DNA of 64,000 bases from Chitinophagales bacterium (GTDB lineage Bacteria; Bacteroidota; Bacteroidia; Chitinophagales; UBA10324): the NCBI GenBank assembly GCA_019694975.1, contig JAIBAY010000002.1, forward strand, positions 633,252 to 697,251, given 5' to 3'. How positions within the stretch are numbered: the first letter of the stretch is position 1; every line of letters begins with the position of its first letter. The notes below the pieces were generated by a model that saw nothing but the letters and a program-made list of their open reading frames with translations, made no database searches and was not told where the DNA came from. Of the stretch, positions 9,161 to 18,284 are shown one piece after another. The position numbers were made by a program, and so were the translations under genes.

Positions 9161-10333
9161 ATGACGAAAGTAATATTAAAAAAAGGGAACCATCCGCGAA
9201 TATTTACCGGGCATCCATGGGTGTACGCCAATGAAATCGGCAGCGTTTCCGCGTCCATTGCACCAGGCGAAATTATCGAGGTGCATGATTCCCGGAACCG
9301 GTTCATAGGACGTGGTTACTACAATGCCAAATCGCAAATCACGGTGCGTTTACTCACACGCCTTGAAGATGAACAGATAGATGAATCATTTTTCAGGAAG
9401 CGGCTGATGGAATGTTTTGAATACCGGAAGAAACTTGGATTCAATGGTAATTACAGACTGGTTTTCGGTGAATCCGATTTCCTGCCCGGACTAATCATTG
9501 ATAAATTCGGTAACAACTTCGTGATACAGGCATTATCACTTGGAATGGATTGCAGGAAGACTATGATTGTAAGTGCATTGATGTCGCTTTTTTCGCCGGA
9601 CGGCATCTATGAAAGAGATGATGTGCCGGTGAGGAAACTGGAAGGACTGGAAGAGAAGAAAGGTTTTCTTACTGCATCTTTTGCCACTAAACTGGAGCTG
9701 GAAGAATTGGGTGTGAAATTTATGATTGACGTGGAGAATGGCCAGAAAACAGGATTCTTTCTCGATCAGAAGGAAAACAGGATGGCATTGCAGCATATCG
9801 CAAACGATGCAGAAGTGCTCGACTGCTTTTGTTACACCGGTTCCTTTTCCTTGTTCGCCGCTCATTTTGGGGCAAAACGCGTACACGGACTCGATGTTTC
9901 TGAAAGCGCGGTTGCACAAGCAACTGAAAATGCTGCCCTTAACGGATTCGAAAACCGTTGCAGGTTTGAGACGGCTAATGCATTTGATTTGTTGCCGCAG
10001 TGGGCAAAAGAAAAAAAACAATTTGATGTGGTAATTCTTGACCCGCCCGCCTTTACCAAAAACAGGGCAGGTATTGAATCCGCTGCCCGGGGCTATAAAG
10101 AAATAAATCTCCGCGCCATGAAGTTGATAAGGCCGGGCGGCTTCCTGCTCACGTTTTCCTGCTCACATTTCATGGATCCGGGACTGTTTTTCGATATGAT
10201 TTCACAGGCAGCAACGGATGCCGGAAAAATAATCCGGCAAGTGGCATTTCTTACGCAGTCGAAGGACCATCCTATCGTCTGGAACATCCAGGAAACGAGC
10301 TATCTCAAGGGTTTTGTACTGCAGGTAATCTGA
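9161..10333 (+). CDS. rlmI: Class I SAM-dependent 23S rRNA (cytosine-5) methyltransferase, RlmI family
   Basis: A 390-residue protein of typical length for RlmI/YccW. The N-terminus (about residues 1-75) is a PUA RNA-binding domain (RIFTGHPWVYANEI; GEIIEVHDSRNRFIGRGYY). The SAM-binding core shows VLDCFCYTGSFSLFAAHFGA, HGLDVSESAV, the catalytic-loop motif VVILDPPAFTKNR and a LLTFSCSHFM motif near the end. RlmI makes m5C1962 in E. coli 23S rRNA; the same product is inferred here. It is read alone, with its start about 50 bases from the divergent lipoprotein gene. Confidence 0.9.
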   Translation: MTKVILKKGNHPRIFTGHPWVYANEIGSVSASIAPGEIIEVHDSRNRFIGRGYYNAKSQITVRLLTRLEDEQIDESFFRKRLMECFEYRKKLGFNGNYRLVFGESDFLPGLIIDKFGNNFVIQALSLGMDCRKTMIVSALMSLFSPDGIYERDDVPVRKLEGLEEKKGFLTASFATKLELEELGVKFMIDVENGQKTGFFLDQKENRMALQHIANDAEVLDCFCYTGSFSLFAAHFGAKRVHGLDVSESAVAQATENAALNGFENRCRFETANAFDLLPQWAKEKKQFDVVILDPPAFTKNRAGIESAARGYKEINLRAMKLIRPGGFLLTFSCSHFMDPGLFFDMISQAATDAGKIIRQVAFLTQSKDHPIVWNIQETSYLKGFVLQVI

Positions 10334-10437
10334 TTGTCGGCGCAGCTATGAAACCACCGCAATGTCATGTTAAATTCGGCTGTTAGCTGAAGATTATAAG
10401 CATTTGAAAATTAGGGCTTAACTCCCCGATAAATTTC

Positions 10438-10445
10438 TATATTTG
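10438..10445 (+). promoter_or_regulatory. Bacteroidota -7 box (TATATTTG) upstream of secDF
   Basis: TATATTTG matches the TAnnTTTG -7 consensus of the Bacteroidota housekeeping sigma factor. It lies 33 bases before the secDF ATG, giving a leader of about 25 bases. A good -33 TTTG at the usual spacing is not evident. Confidence 0.55.
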
Positions 10446-10477
10446 CAGCCTTAATTTTTTCTAAAACCCTCATAATC

Positions 10478-13400
10478 ATGCGCGGAAAAGGCCTGGTCAC
10501 GTTTTTCTCAATAGCGTTGATCCTGATTTGTATTTACCAGTTATCCTTCAATTTCGTTACCAGCAGAGTTGAAAACAAGGCAACGAGTTTTGCGGAAGCT
10601 GCTGTACTGAAAGGCAAATCACTGGAATCTTTGATACCACCCAACTCACCTGATGCAGTTTTTATCAAGGACAGTTTACTGACTGAAATAAGGAAAAACC
10701 GGCAGGCTTACCTTGATTCCATCACCAATCAGACGGTGTTTAATCTGGGCATTGCAAAATATACTTACCAGGATTGTAAAGATCAGCAACTGAGCCTTGG
10801 TCTTGACCTGCAGGGTGGAATGAACGTGGTGCTCCAGGTTTCTACGGATGACCTTATCAGGGCACTGGCTGATAATAGCGCCGACCCCACCTTTAATAAA
10901 GCCCTTGAGCTTGCCAAAGCAAAGCAGAAGACGCAGGCACAGGCAGATTTTGTAACACTCTTTCAGCAATCCTGGAATGAGGTGGCTCCACAGGGAAAAC
11001 TGGCGTCAATCTTCGGTACACGCGATAACCAGGATAAGGTGAAATTCAATTCTACCAATGATGAAGTAATCAGTTTCATTCGTGAGCAGTCCAATAGCGC
11101 ATTTGATCAGACCTTTAATATCCTGCGTTCCCGTATTGACAAATTCGGTGTTACACAGCCAAACATTACTGCTCAGCAATCAACCGGACGCATCATAGTA
11201 GAGTTACCGGGCGTAGATAACCCGGTTCGTGTTCGTAAACTATTGCAGGCAACAGCGGTACTGGAATTCTGGGAGACATATGATAACCCATCCTTCATTC
11301 AATACCTTGATGCGGCAAACACATCACTGAGAAACAAGTTGGCTGCGGCAGATACTACGAAGACAACGACAACCACCACTCCCACAACCAATCCGCTCAC
11401 AACATCAACGGAAACGAATCCATTATTATCCGGTGCTGATTCCGGTAAGGCGATCGCCGCCGGAGACAGTAATTTAATCAAACCTGATTCAGTTTCACTC
11501 GCAACTGAAGCGGCAAAAAACCAGGCCAAAGAAAACCCGCTCACTTCCGTCTTACAGCCTAATGTCTATCGAACGGCAGATGATAAAGTGGCGCTTGCTC
11601 CCGGTCCTGTAATTGGTTATTCTTTGGGAAAGGATACTGCTAAAGTGAATGATTACCTGAATACAGACTATGTCCGCGCCAATTTTCCAAAAGACGTTAA
11701 GTTTTTATGGGGAGCAAAACCTACTGATGTAAAGAGTAATGTTTATGCTTTGTATGCCATCAAAATGCAGGTAGGCAGCACGAAGGCGCCACTGGAAGGT
11801 GATAAGGTGAATGACGCCAGGCAGGATATCGATCAGAACAGCAATCCTGAAGTATCCATGACCATGGATAATGAAGGTGCCAAGATCTGGAAAGTGATGA
11901 CCAGCAAAAACATCAACAAGAGCATCGCTATCGTACTGGATAATTACGTCTATTCAGCTCCACGTGTGAACGGGGAGATTCCAAACGGACGGTCATCCAT
12001 TACAGGAGGTTTTGACATTAATGAAGCAAAAGATCTTGCCAATATTCTTACTGCAGGTAAACTGCCTGCTCCCGCCAGGATTATCGCAGAAGACGTTGTG
12101 GGTCCCTCCTTAGGTAAGGAATCCATTGCTGCCGGCATAAGGTCAATCGTCATAGCCTTTGTGGCATTGCTCGCCTTTATGATCTTCTACTACAATACGT
12201 CAGGTATCATTGCCAATGTCTCCTTGTTCTTTAACCTCTTTTTCATCATCGGCGTACTGGCATCACTTGGCGCAACACTGACACTGGCCGGTATTGCCGG
12301 TATTGTGCTGACCATGGGTATGGCAGTTGATGCCAACGTGTTGATTCATGAACGGATCAAAGAAGAAATTGACAGGGGGAAAAACCTGTTAAAGTCGATC
12401 AGCGAAGGACATTTAAAGTCTTATTCAGCTGTATTTGATACACACTTAACCACACTGATCACCGGATTAATTCTTGCCTATTTTGGATTAGGGCCGGTTC
12501 TTGGTTATGCTACCACTTTGAATATTGGTGTAATCATGACACTATTCACCGCTGTATTCATGGCGCACCTGATGTTTGACTGGTGGATGGATAGATTCAA
12601 AAGCATTCAATTCACCACACGTGCCAGCAGGTTCAACTTCACCAATTTTGATATTCCATTTGTGAAATGGCGCAAATATGCCTATGTGATTTCGGGAACA
12701 CTGGCATTAATTGGATTGATCTCCATCTTCACCAAAGGGTTTGAATATGGTGTTGATTTCAGCGGCGGTCACTCTTATGTGGTGCAATTTGACCGCGAAG
12801 TGATCACCGAAGACATTCAGGCGGAACTCACAAAAGAATTTGGCGTGCAACCGCAGGTGAAAACCTATGGCAGCAATAACAAAGTTAAAATTACCACTGG
12901 TTACATGGTGGAGAGCAGTGGTGAGTTGGCCGACAGCACGGTTAACTATAAATTGTATAATGGATTAAAGAAATTCCTTGCCAGCGATGTATCATTCAAG
13001 ACCTTTCAGCAGGTGAACCAATTGAGTTCACAGGTAGTCGGACCAAGCATCTCCGCAGATATTCTTGACCATGCCTACAAAGCAATCATCTTCTCGCTGA
13101 TCGGAATATTCCTGTATATCCTGCTGCGATTCAGAAAATGGCAGTTTGCGCTCGGCGCTATTATCGCACTGGCACACGACGTGCTTATGGTGATGGGTGC
13201 TTATTCACTATTTTCAGGCATATTGCCATTCGCGCTGGAGGTAGATGAAACATTTGTTGCAGCCTGCCTGACAGTCATGGGTTATTCTGTTGCAGATACG
13301 GTGATCGTATTTGATCGTGTGCGTGAATTTCTGAGAGAGCACCCTTCATCGGATATGAAACATACTATCAATGATGCCATCAACAAAACGCTGAACAGAA

Positions 13401-13615
13401 CGGTGATTACTTCATCCACCGTACTGCTGGTGCTGCTGATACTCTTCATTTTCGGTGGCGACGCAATACGTGGTTTCTCCTTTGCACTCTTACTCGGAAT
13501 TGGCTTTGGTACCTACTCTTCCATTTTTGTAGCGACACCTATAGTGGTTGACCTTACCAAAATGAAGCCGATAAAATCAATGGAACCTGCCAAACGGCCG
13601 GTAGCTGCCAAGTAG
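10478..13615 (+). CDS. secDF: Protein translocase fusion SecDF
   Basis: A 1045-residue fusion of SecD and SecF, the proton-driven membrane partners of SecYEG that pull preproteins outward. The SecD half has a first membrane segment (residues ~7-26), the D1 motif SLGLDLQGGMNVV at ~107, the P1 periplasmic domain, and a multi-TM block from ~555 (VGPSLGKESIAAGIRSIVIA; GMAVDANVLIHERIKEE). The SecF half begins near residue 750 (FEYGVDFSGGHSYVV) and ends with VMGYSVADTVIVFDRVREFL. An odd feature is a ~55-residue Thr/Ser/Ala/Pro-rich insert (about residues 288-345) in the SecD periplasmic part. Fused SecDF is normal in Bacteroidota. A terminator follows. Confidence 0.97.
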   Translation: MRGKGLVTFFSIALILICIYQLSFNFVTSRVENKATSFAEAAVLKGKSLESLIPPNSPDAVFIKDSLLTEIRKNRQAYLDSITNQTVFNLGIAKYTYQDCKDQQLSLGLDLQGGMNVVLQVSTDDLIRALADNSADPTFNKALELAKAKQKTQAQADFVTLFQQSWNEVAPQGKLASIFGTRDNQDKVKFNSTNDEVISFIREQSNSAFDQTFNILRSRIDKFGVTQPNITAQQSTGRIIVELPGVDNPVRVRKLLQATAVLEFWETYDNPSFIQYLDAANTSLRNKLAAADTTKTTTTTTPTTNPLTTSTETNPLLSGADSGKAIAAGDSNLIKPDSVSLATEAAKNQAKENPLTSVLQPNVYRTADDKVALAPGPVIGYSLGKDTAKVNDYLNTDYVRANFPKDVKFLWGAKPTDVKSNVYALYAIKMQVGSTKAPLEGDKVNDARQDIDQNSNPEVSMTMDNEGAKIWKVMTSKNINKSIAIVLDNYVYSAPRVNGEIPNGRSSITGGFDINEAKDLANILTAGKLPAPARIIAEDVVGPSLGKESIAAGIRSIVIAFVALLAFMIFYYNTSGIIANVSLFFNLFFIIGVLASLGATLTLAGIAGIVLTMGMAVDANVLIHERIKEEIDRGKNLLKSISEGHLKSYSAVFDTHLTTLITGLILAYFGLGPVLGYATTLNIGVIMTLFTAVFMAHLMFDWWMDRFKSIQFTTRASRFNFTNFDIPFVKWRKYAYVISGTLALIGLISIFTKGFEYGVDFSGGHSYVVQFDREVITEDIQAELTKEFGVQPQVKTYGSNNKVKITTGYMVESSGELADSTVNYKLYNGLKKFLASDVSFKTFQQVNQLSSQVVGPSISADILDHAYKAIIFSLIGIFLYILLRFRKWQFALGAIIALAHDVLMVMGAYSLFSGILPFALEVDETFVAACLTVMGYSVADTVIVFDRVREFLREHPSSDMKHTINDAINKTLNRTVITSSTVLLVLLILFIFGGDAIRGFSFALLLGIGFGTYSSIFVATPIVVDLTKMKPIKSMEPAKRPVAAK

Positions 13616-13642
13616 ATAACGATTTTGCCTCCGGCAAAAAAT

Positions 13643-13678
13643 AAAACCCTGCAGAAGAGTTCAACTGCAGGGTTTTTT
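13643..13678 (+). terminator. Strong intrinsic terminator of secDF
   Basis: AAAACCCTGCAG (13643-13654), 10-base loop, CTGCAGGGTTTT (13665-13676) and T-run. The 12-bp stem is perfect, and it lies 27 bases after the stop. Confidence 0.92.
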
Positions 13679-13679
13679 C

Positions 13680-14321
13680 ATTGCATTATTGCCTTAGTAT
13701 TACTTTTTCGATACAATACACTTCACACATCTCATAAGAAACAGCTTCCTGCTATCCTAATTTTCAATATGTATATCTGCACACAGCAAATATTGAAGCT
13801 TTATCATGCAGCAAAAAAAAAAAATTGATTCATCACTTCGCACCATCTCCAAAGGCTATTCAAAGGCTGCTTCAGATTCGAAAGATGCCAATATAATACG
13901 AACCGAAACCAGAAGTGAGCTATGTATTTTATTGCAATACTGAATGATAGAAAAGTCTGATAAAATACGACGCAGCTTATAATGCCATAACGCTTCATAA
14001 TAAAGTCAACATCCTCATTTGTAGTTATCATTACAGATCCGGCCACTTCAAGGCGATTTATCGGCTTGCCAAGGTACTTATCCGTTCCACGCCAGATTAA
14101 TTGTCCTTTAAGGAATACACAGTTGCAAACCTTACAAGCACTTTTGCGATTGCAGATCATGATGCAATAAAACTTTTCATGACCCGGCCATCCGGTCAAT
14201 TCAGGAATTACCGTATTCATCCGAATATGATTCCCGCTGAGGCAGTCTAAATTGTAATGCGGTCATTAGGGAAGTATTTTAGACATACCAATTTCATAAT
14301 TCATCATTAAATCAAAAAAAC
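13680..14321. other. Stretch with no convincing gene
   Basis: About 640 bases. One open frame on the minus strand (13804-14220, 138 codons) has an unnatural-looking translation, ending in a run of Phe from an A-tract, with no recognisable domain. I do not call it. No RNA gene or repeat was seen. Confidence 0.5.
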
Positions 14322-14504
14322 ATGAACGCTGTCATCGCCCATGATCAACAAAAACCGGAGCATCCGGACATTCCAGCCGCCACCTGGCAAATCATCAACA
14401 CGGCCATTATCGGCATCAGTCCCATGCCCGAAAAAAATGAAATTGACTTCTACAGTAACCGTGACCTGGGCGATGAGAATCCATCAGATATTTTTGAAGC
14501 CTGA
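14322..14504 (+). CDS. Possible small acidic protein, unknown
   Basis: A 60-residue frame (starts MNAVIAHDQQKPEHPD; ends NPSDIFEA) with an AT-rich leader (ATCAAAAAAAC) before the ATG, as is common in this genome. The composition is natural for a soluble small protein, with no membrane segment or signal peptide. No family is recognised and there is no operon partner, so it may be chance. Confidence 0.3.
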   Translation: MNAVIAHDQQKPEHPDIPAATWQIINTAIIGISPMPEKNEIDFYSNRDLGDENPSDIFEA

Positions 14505-14989
14505 AGGTTGGGAAGTGGAACAGCGAATGTCAATAGAAAGAAATTAGAAGCTATCTCAAAATAGCCGGAGTCATTCCGTCCTGATTGATCAGGATCTCTT
14601 CAATTCATCGACATATGCCGAAACAAATTGGGTATGACTGCATTGACCAGTCAATTATTAGTATTCCCCCTGCTATACACGAAATCCTATTCATCCAATT
14701 AAGTATTCCTGATTTCATAAACAGGCTATGCTTTCCATATCATTTAATAATTGAACTAAAGCTTAATGCTTTGTGCAAACTTTGGCCTCTAAACCAAAGA
14801 ACCAATAAATTTTCATTCATGAGGATCAGTACGCATCTCCCTTAATCGGGATGACAACCGCTGAAAAAATCGACTGTCACACCCAGGTGCACATTTTTGA
14901 GATTGGAGATAATCATTTAAGCCGTACTGTGGCAAAAGGCACTATATAATTTTGGAAGTTAAAGGCGGTATTATTTGATGGAGGCGCAA
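14505..14989. other. Stretch without recognisable gene
   Basis: About 485 bases between the small frame and the end of the minus-strand repeat protein. An 86-codon open frame at 14585-14845 is rich in I, H and L and looks random. No hairpin with a T-run was found. Confidence 0.5.
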
Positions 14990-16600
14990 TTACATCTTGA
15001 CGAACTTGCCGGTGATTCGCCCAGATTGAGTTTTGTTACCGATTTCCACAGTATAACAACCAGCCGGGAATGATTCCATATCCAGTTTTATTGTGGATCC
15101 GTAAAGGATGGCTGGCATTGATATCGTTTTTCCTTCTGCATTAATAATCCTGATAATGAGTTCACTACCGGGTGCAGGTACATTCAGCATACCGGCATCA
15201 ATAAAATTATCCAGTTGAAATGTAACCATGTTGTAAACAGGATTCGGAAAAATGCCAACCTGAACTGGCGAAAACAGCGGAATGCCTGTAATGTCTGCCG
15301 ACAATTTTACGATCCAGCAATCCTGTGTTGTGCCGACGGGCGTTGCATGATTACCGGTAACATCACCATCATTGGAAAAAGATAATCCTGCTACAATATA
15401 ACCTCCGTCATCCGATTGCTGCACAGAATAGGACTGATCATAGCTACTTCCGCCTAAAGTCTTCTGCCAGCTTAAGTTACCCGATGCATCCAGTTTTACA
15501 AGCCAGTAATCGGTGCTGCCGTGATTTCCGGTAACATCAAGGTCAGTGGAATGTGTATATCCGCCAACAATATATCCTCCGTCAGCCGCCTGGCTTACTG
15601 CATGGGCAAAATCATAATCACTGCCTCCGAGGCATTTCTCCCATTGCAGGTTTCCGGATTCATCCACTTTAACGATCCAATAATCAGTGTCGCCGTTATT
15701 ATTGCTCACATCGCCATCAGCAGATGCTGACCAACCCGCAACAACAAATCCATTGTCCAGCGTGCGTTTCAGCATCTTTGCGTAATCCACACTGCTTCCG
15801 CCATAGGATTTTTGCCAAAGAAGGTTACCGCCGTCATCCAGTTTAATGATCCAGTAATCACCTTCTCCGTGATTACCGGTAACATCACCATCCGTTGATT
15901 CTGATTCACCCACCACTACATATCCTCCGTCAGCTGCTTCCTGCACTGAATACGCTTCATCTTCCTCACTTCCACCAAAACACTTTTGCCATACCATGTT
16001 TCCATCACCATCCAGCTTAAGTATCCAGTAATCTACTTCACCATGATTGCCCGATACATCTCCATCTTCAGACTCTGAATAACCGGCCACGATAAATCCG
16101 CCATCCATGGTTTGCTGAACCGAGTAGGCCTCATCTTCACTGCTGCCTCCGTAAGAACGTTGCCAGATAATATTGCCATCGGCACTGAGCCGCACTATCC
16201 AATAATCTTCTTCGCCTTTGTTCTGCAGCAAATCTCCGTCATTCGACTTTGACTGACCTGCTATAACAAAACCACCGTCATTGGTTAATTGAAAGTCCCA
16301 TTGCGCATCATGGTCGGATCCCCCTAACGATTTTTGCCATTGCAGGTTTCCGGAAGCATCCATCTTAACCACCCAGTAATCGGTGTTTCCTTTACTGCCT
16401 GTCACATCGCCATCCTTGGATTTTGTGTATCCGGCAAAAGCAAATCCGCCATCAGGTGTCTGCAGGACTGAGTTAGCTGTTTCACCAACGGTTCCGCCAA
16501 ACGATTTCTGCCATTCGATAACAGGAACCGTTTGCGCATAAGCCGAAGTCATAGCAACAACTGATAGCATGACAAGCTGAATTTGTAGTGATTTATTCAT
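14990..16600 (-). CDS. Secreted protein with seven ~57-residue repeats (W-x-K-x-x-GG type) and T9SS type A sorting domain
   Basis: It has 536 residues from the ATG at 16600; the longer frame from 16624 adds eight residues before a normal signal peptide (MNKSLQIQLVMLSVVAMTSA). After cleavage, seven tandem repeats of ~56-57 residues run to about residue 440, each with WQKSFGG..., a DGGF(A/V/I)(F/V)AG turn, an acidic DGDVTGNHG loop and DYWIVKLD. This makes a beta-propeller-like array with possible Ca-binding acidic loops (inference). The C-terminus is a type A sorting signal (IFPNPVYNMVTF; IINAEGKTISM; PAGCYTVEI). The role is probably adhesion or carbohydrate contact; the true ligand is unknown. 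It is read alone. Confidence 0.85.
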   Translation of the reverse strand: MNKSLQIQLVMLSVVAMTSAYAQTVPVIEWQKSFGGTVGETANSVLQTPDGGFAFAGYTKSKDGDVTGSKGNTDYWVVKMDASGNLQWQKSLGGSDHDAQWDFQLTNDGGFVIAGQSKSNDGDLLQNKGEEDYWIVRLSADGNIIWQRSYGGSSEDEAYSVQQTMDGGFIVAGYSESEDGDVSGNHGEVDYWILKLDGDGNMVWQKCFGGSEEDEAYSVQEAADGGYVVVGESESTDGDVTGNHGEGDYWIIKLDDGGNLLWQKSYGGSSVDYAKMLKRTLDNGFVVAGWSASADGDVSNNNGDTDYWIVKVDESGNLQWEKCLGGSDYDFAHAVSQAADGGYIVGGYTHSTDLDVTGNHGSTDYWLVKLDASGNLSWQKTLGGSSYDQSYSVQQSDDGGYIVAGLSFSNDGDVTGNHATPVGTTQDCWIVKLSADITGIPLFSPVQVGIFPNPVYNMVTFQLDNFIDAGMLNVPAPGSELIIRIINAEGKTISMPAILYGSTIKLDMESFPAGCYTVEIGNKTQSGRITGKFVKM

Positions 16601-16720
16601 TGCTTTTGATTTTTTAAGGTGCAAACAGGCAGGTTTTCATCAAAATTAAATGATCCGAAGTTATGTTCTATCTGAACACAGAATTTTTCCATCTATGATT
16701 AAGCATCATTCCATAACTCA

Positions 16721-17578
16721 CTATACCGGTACCTGATTCGTTCTAATGTCCTGCAACTCTTGCTCAGCAGCCGGATACCAGTACGGTAAAAATACAACAG
16801 CCGCAATATACCATTGATAAAAAGTCAGGTTCATCAGCATAAAATCACCGATAAAAAAAAGAAAGAAAAAAATCAACAATAACCTGTCAGCGCGATAGGT
16901 AAAAAAACCAACTACAAATGTGTGTTGCAAGATGACTGCAAGGCCCAAAAGGACATCACTTACTGTCTGATGACTGATCAGCCAACTAATAACTAATGCA
17001 TAAACATTTTCCGGTTCAGTGGCAAGTAAACGCAAATGTTGCATCTTAAGAATTTCAGCAAACTGCCCGGGTGCAAAAGCAGACCCTCTCACTAATTTCC
17101 ATAGTGCGGCAGAAACAAATGCAAACAATACATAGTAGCGGAATGCTTCCAGCAGCCTGATTTTCCTTTCATCTGACGACGGCCAGAAAATAACAGACAT
17201 CAGCAACGGCAGTACCAGCCCGTGTTCATGATGGGCCACGAAGCTGCTTTTCGTAACCACATATACCGAATAAAACATCGTGAAAGTAACTGCTAAAATG
17301 CTGCTGCCACGACTAATGAAGCATGACAAAGCGGTTGCCAGAAGAGTCGTTTCAAACAGCAGGGTGATCCCTCTATGCGCAACGATAGCCTGAGGAATAT
17401 TTAACAAATGCAGCATCCAGTAAAAATTATCTGTACCCGGATTAATCAATACCGGTTGCTGAAGGTCATGAATCATACTGCCACAAGAGCCCTCCACGAT
17501 AAATACAAACAGCATATATCCATAGTACAATTTCCGCAGATAGATAAGCTTGTCCTTAACACAAAGAACTATCATCAT
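16721..17578 (-). CDS. Multi-pass membrane protein, HTTM-like (uncertain family)
   Basis: A 285-residue protein with about seven hydrophobic segments (for example around residues 18-30, 70-88, 92-110, 120-132, 145-160, 205-228, 232-262) and conserved-looking basic and histidine residues between them (FVAHHEHGLVLP). The layout recalls HTTM / vitamin K carboxylase-like membrane proteins, but the resemblance is weak. Its start overlaps the stop of the upstream gene by 4 bases (ATGA at 17575-17578), so the two are translationally coupled. Function is unknown. Confidence 0.65.
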   Translation of the reverse strand: MMIVLCVKDKLIYLRKLYYGYMLFVFIVEGSCGSMIHDLQQPVLINPGTDNFYWMLHLLNIPQAIVAHRGITLLFETTLLATALSCFISRGSSILAVTFTMFYSVYVVTKSSFVAHHEHGLVLPLLMSVIFWPSSDERKIRLLEAFRYYVLFAFVSAALWKLVRGSAFAPGQFAEILKMQHLRLLATEPENVYALVISWLISHQTVSDVLLGLAVILQHTFVVGFFTYRADRLLLIFFFLFFIGDFMLMNLTFYQWYIAAVVFLPYWYPAAEQELQDIRTNQVPV

Positions 17579-18147
17579 GGTCTCTGCATTTTAGTGTAGA
17601 TGATGTCGTGCACCACAAGCGCTGAGTCGCTCACTAAAAAAAAACGCCCTTCATCCCACCGAAAAGAGTAATCATGTATGCACCACTTCTTGACAGGCTC
17701 ACTTTCTGCATCTTCCATATACCTGTTCAGCCAGATATAAAAACGTTCTTCATCGCCGGGCATATTGATCAGTTGCTTCATTAATTCGTCACTGAATGAT
17801 GACATACCCAATTTTTTCAGTCTATCGTTAACCGTAGTTACCAGCGGATCGTGGAACCCGGATTGATGCAAGGTTGCATAATATTCGAGGATGGAATAGA
17901 AATGATCGGTAGCGTTTGTCATTTTACCGGGCAAGCTCAAAGAATCATTCCAGGTAACTGCCACCATACTATATACAGGTGACTTGTGTGATACTGCTGA
18001 ATACATGCCATAATTCACGAATGGCAATGTCTCCACACCTTTGTACGTAAAAAACAATTGCAGTGCAATAAACGCCATCAATGCGACAAACAACTTCCTG
18101 TCTGCGATCAGCAGCTTATACAAATATGTTTTCCGCAGTAAGTTCAT
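17575..18147 (-). CDS. Membrane-anchored protein of unknown function, first gene of a two-gene operon
   Basis: It has 190 residues from the ATG at 18147; a longer frame starts at 18192 (MFLLKFLYLANECQL). One membrane segment near the N-terminus (LFVALMAFIALQLFFTY) is followed by an extracytoplasmic domain with NYGMYSAVSHKSPVYS, a pattern found in partners of HTTM-like proteins. It overlaps the next gene by 4 bases. Its 5' end faces the metal-regulator gene at 18285 across a 137-base gap that holds the inverted-repeat operator, so it may share control with that regulon. No function is recognised. Confidence 0.6.
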   Translation of the reverse strand: MNLLRKTYLYKLLIADRKLFVALMAFIALQLFFTYKGVETLPFVNYGMYSAVSHKSPVYSMVAVTWNDSLSLPGKMTNATDHFYSILEYYATLHQSGFHDPLVTTVNDRLKKLGMSSFSDELMKQLINMPGDEERFYIWLNRYMEDAESEPVKKWCIHDYSFRWDEGRFFLVSDSALVVHDIIYTKMQRP

Positions 18148-18223
18148 CAATTGGCATTCATTTGCAAGATATAGGAACTTTAACAGGAACAATAACAGTT
18201 GCAGGCGCTTGTATTTTATTAAT

Positions 18224-18252
18224 GTCTAAATATTTTTTTAGACTAATCTAAA
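18224..18252. promoter_or_regulatory. Probable operator of the DtxR/MntR-type regulator (overlapping inverted repeats)
   Basis: GTCTAAA (18224-18230) and TTTAGAC (18237-18243) form a perfect 7-bp inverted repeat with 6-base spacer. TTTAGA (18237-18242) and TCTAAA (18247-18252) form a second, sharing the middle arm. The pattern TTTAGACTAATCTAAA resembles the DtxR-family site. It sits just upstream of the -7 box at 18260 and between divergent genes. Binding by the neighbouring regulator is inferred. Confidence 0.7.
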
Positions 18253-18259
18253 TTTACTT

Positions 18260-18267
18260 TACCTTTG
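18260..18267 (+). promoter_or_regulatory. -7 box TACCTTTG of the metal-regulator operon
   Basis: TACCTTTG matches TAnnTTTG. Transcription would begin near 18274. This places the GTG at 18267 inside the promoter, so the ATG at 18285 is the true start, with a leader of about ten bases. The inverted repeats at 18224-18252 cover the -33 region, as expected of a repressor site. Confidence 0.7.
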
Positions 18268-18284
18268 TGCTAAATTTTCAAACT

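Noticed and set aside
9536..10021. 161-codon frame opposite the RlmI gene
   Set aside because: Antisense shadow.
13804..14220. 138-codon open frame on the minus strand
   Set aside because: Translation has no domain, many rare combinations and ends in a poly-Phe stretch from an A-tract; likely chance in AT-rich DNA.
14585..14845. 86-codon plus-strand frame
   Set aside because: Random-looking composition (I, H, L rich), no start signal and no family.
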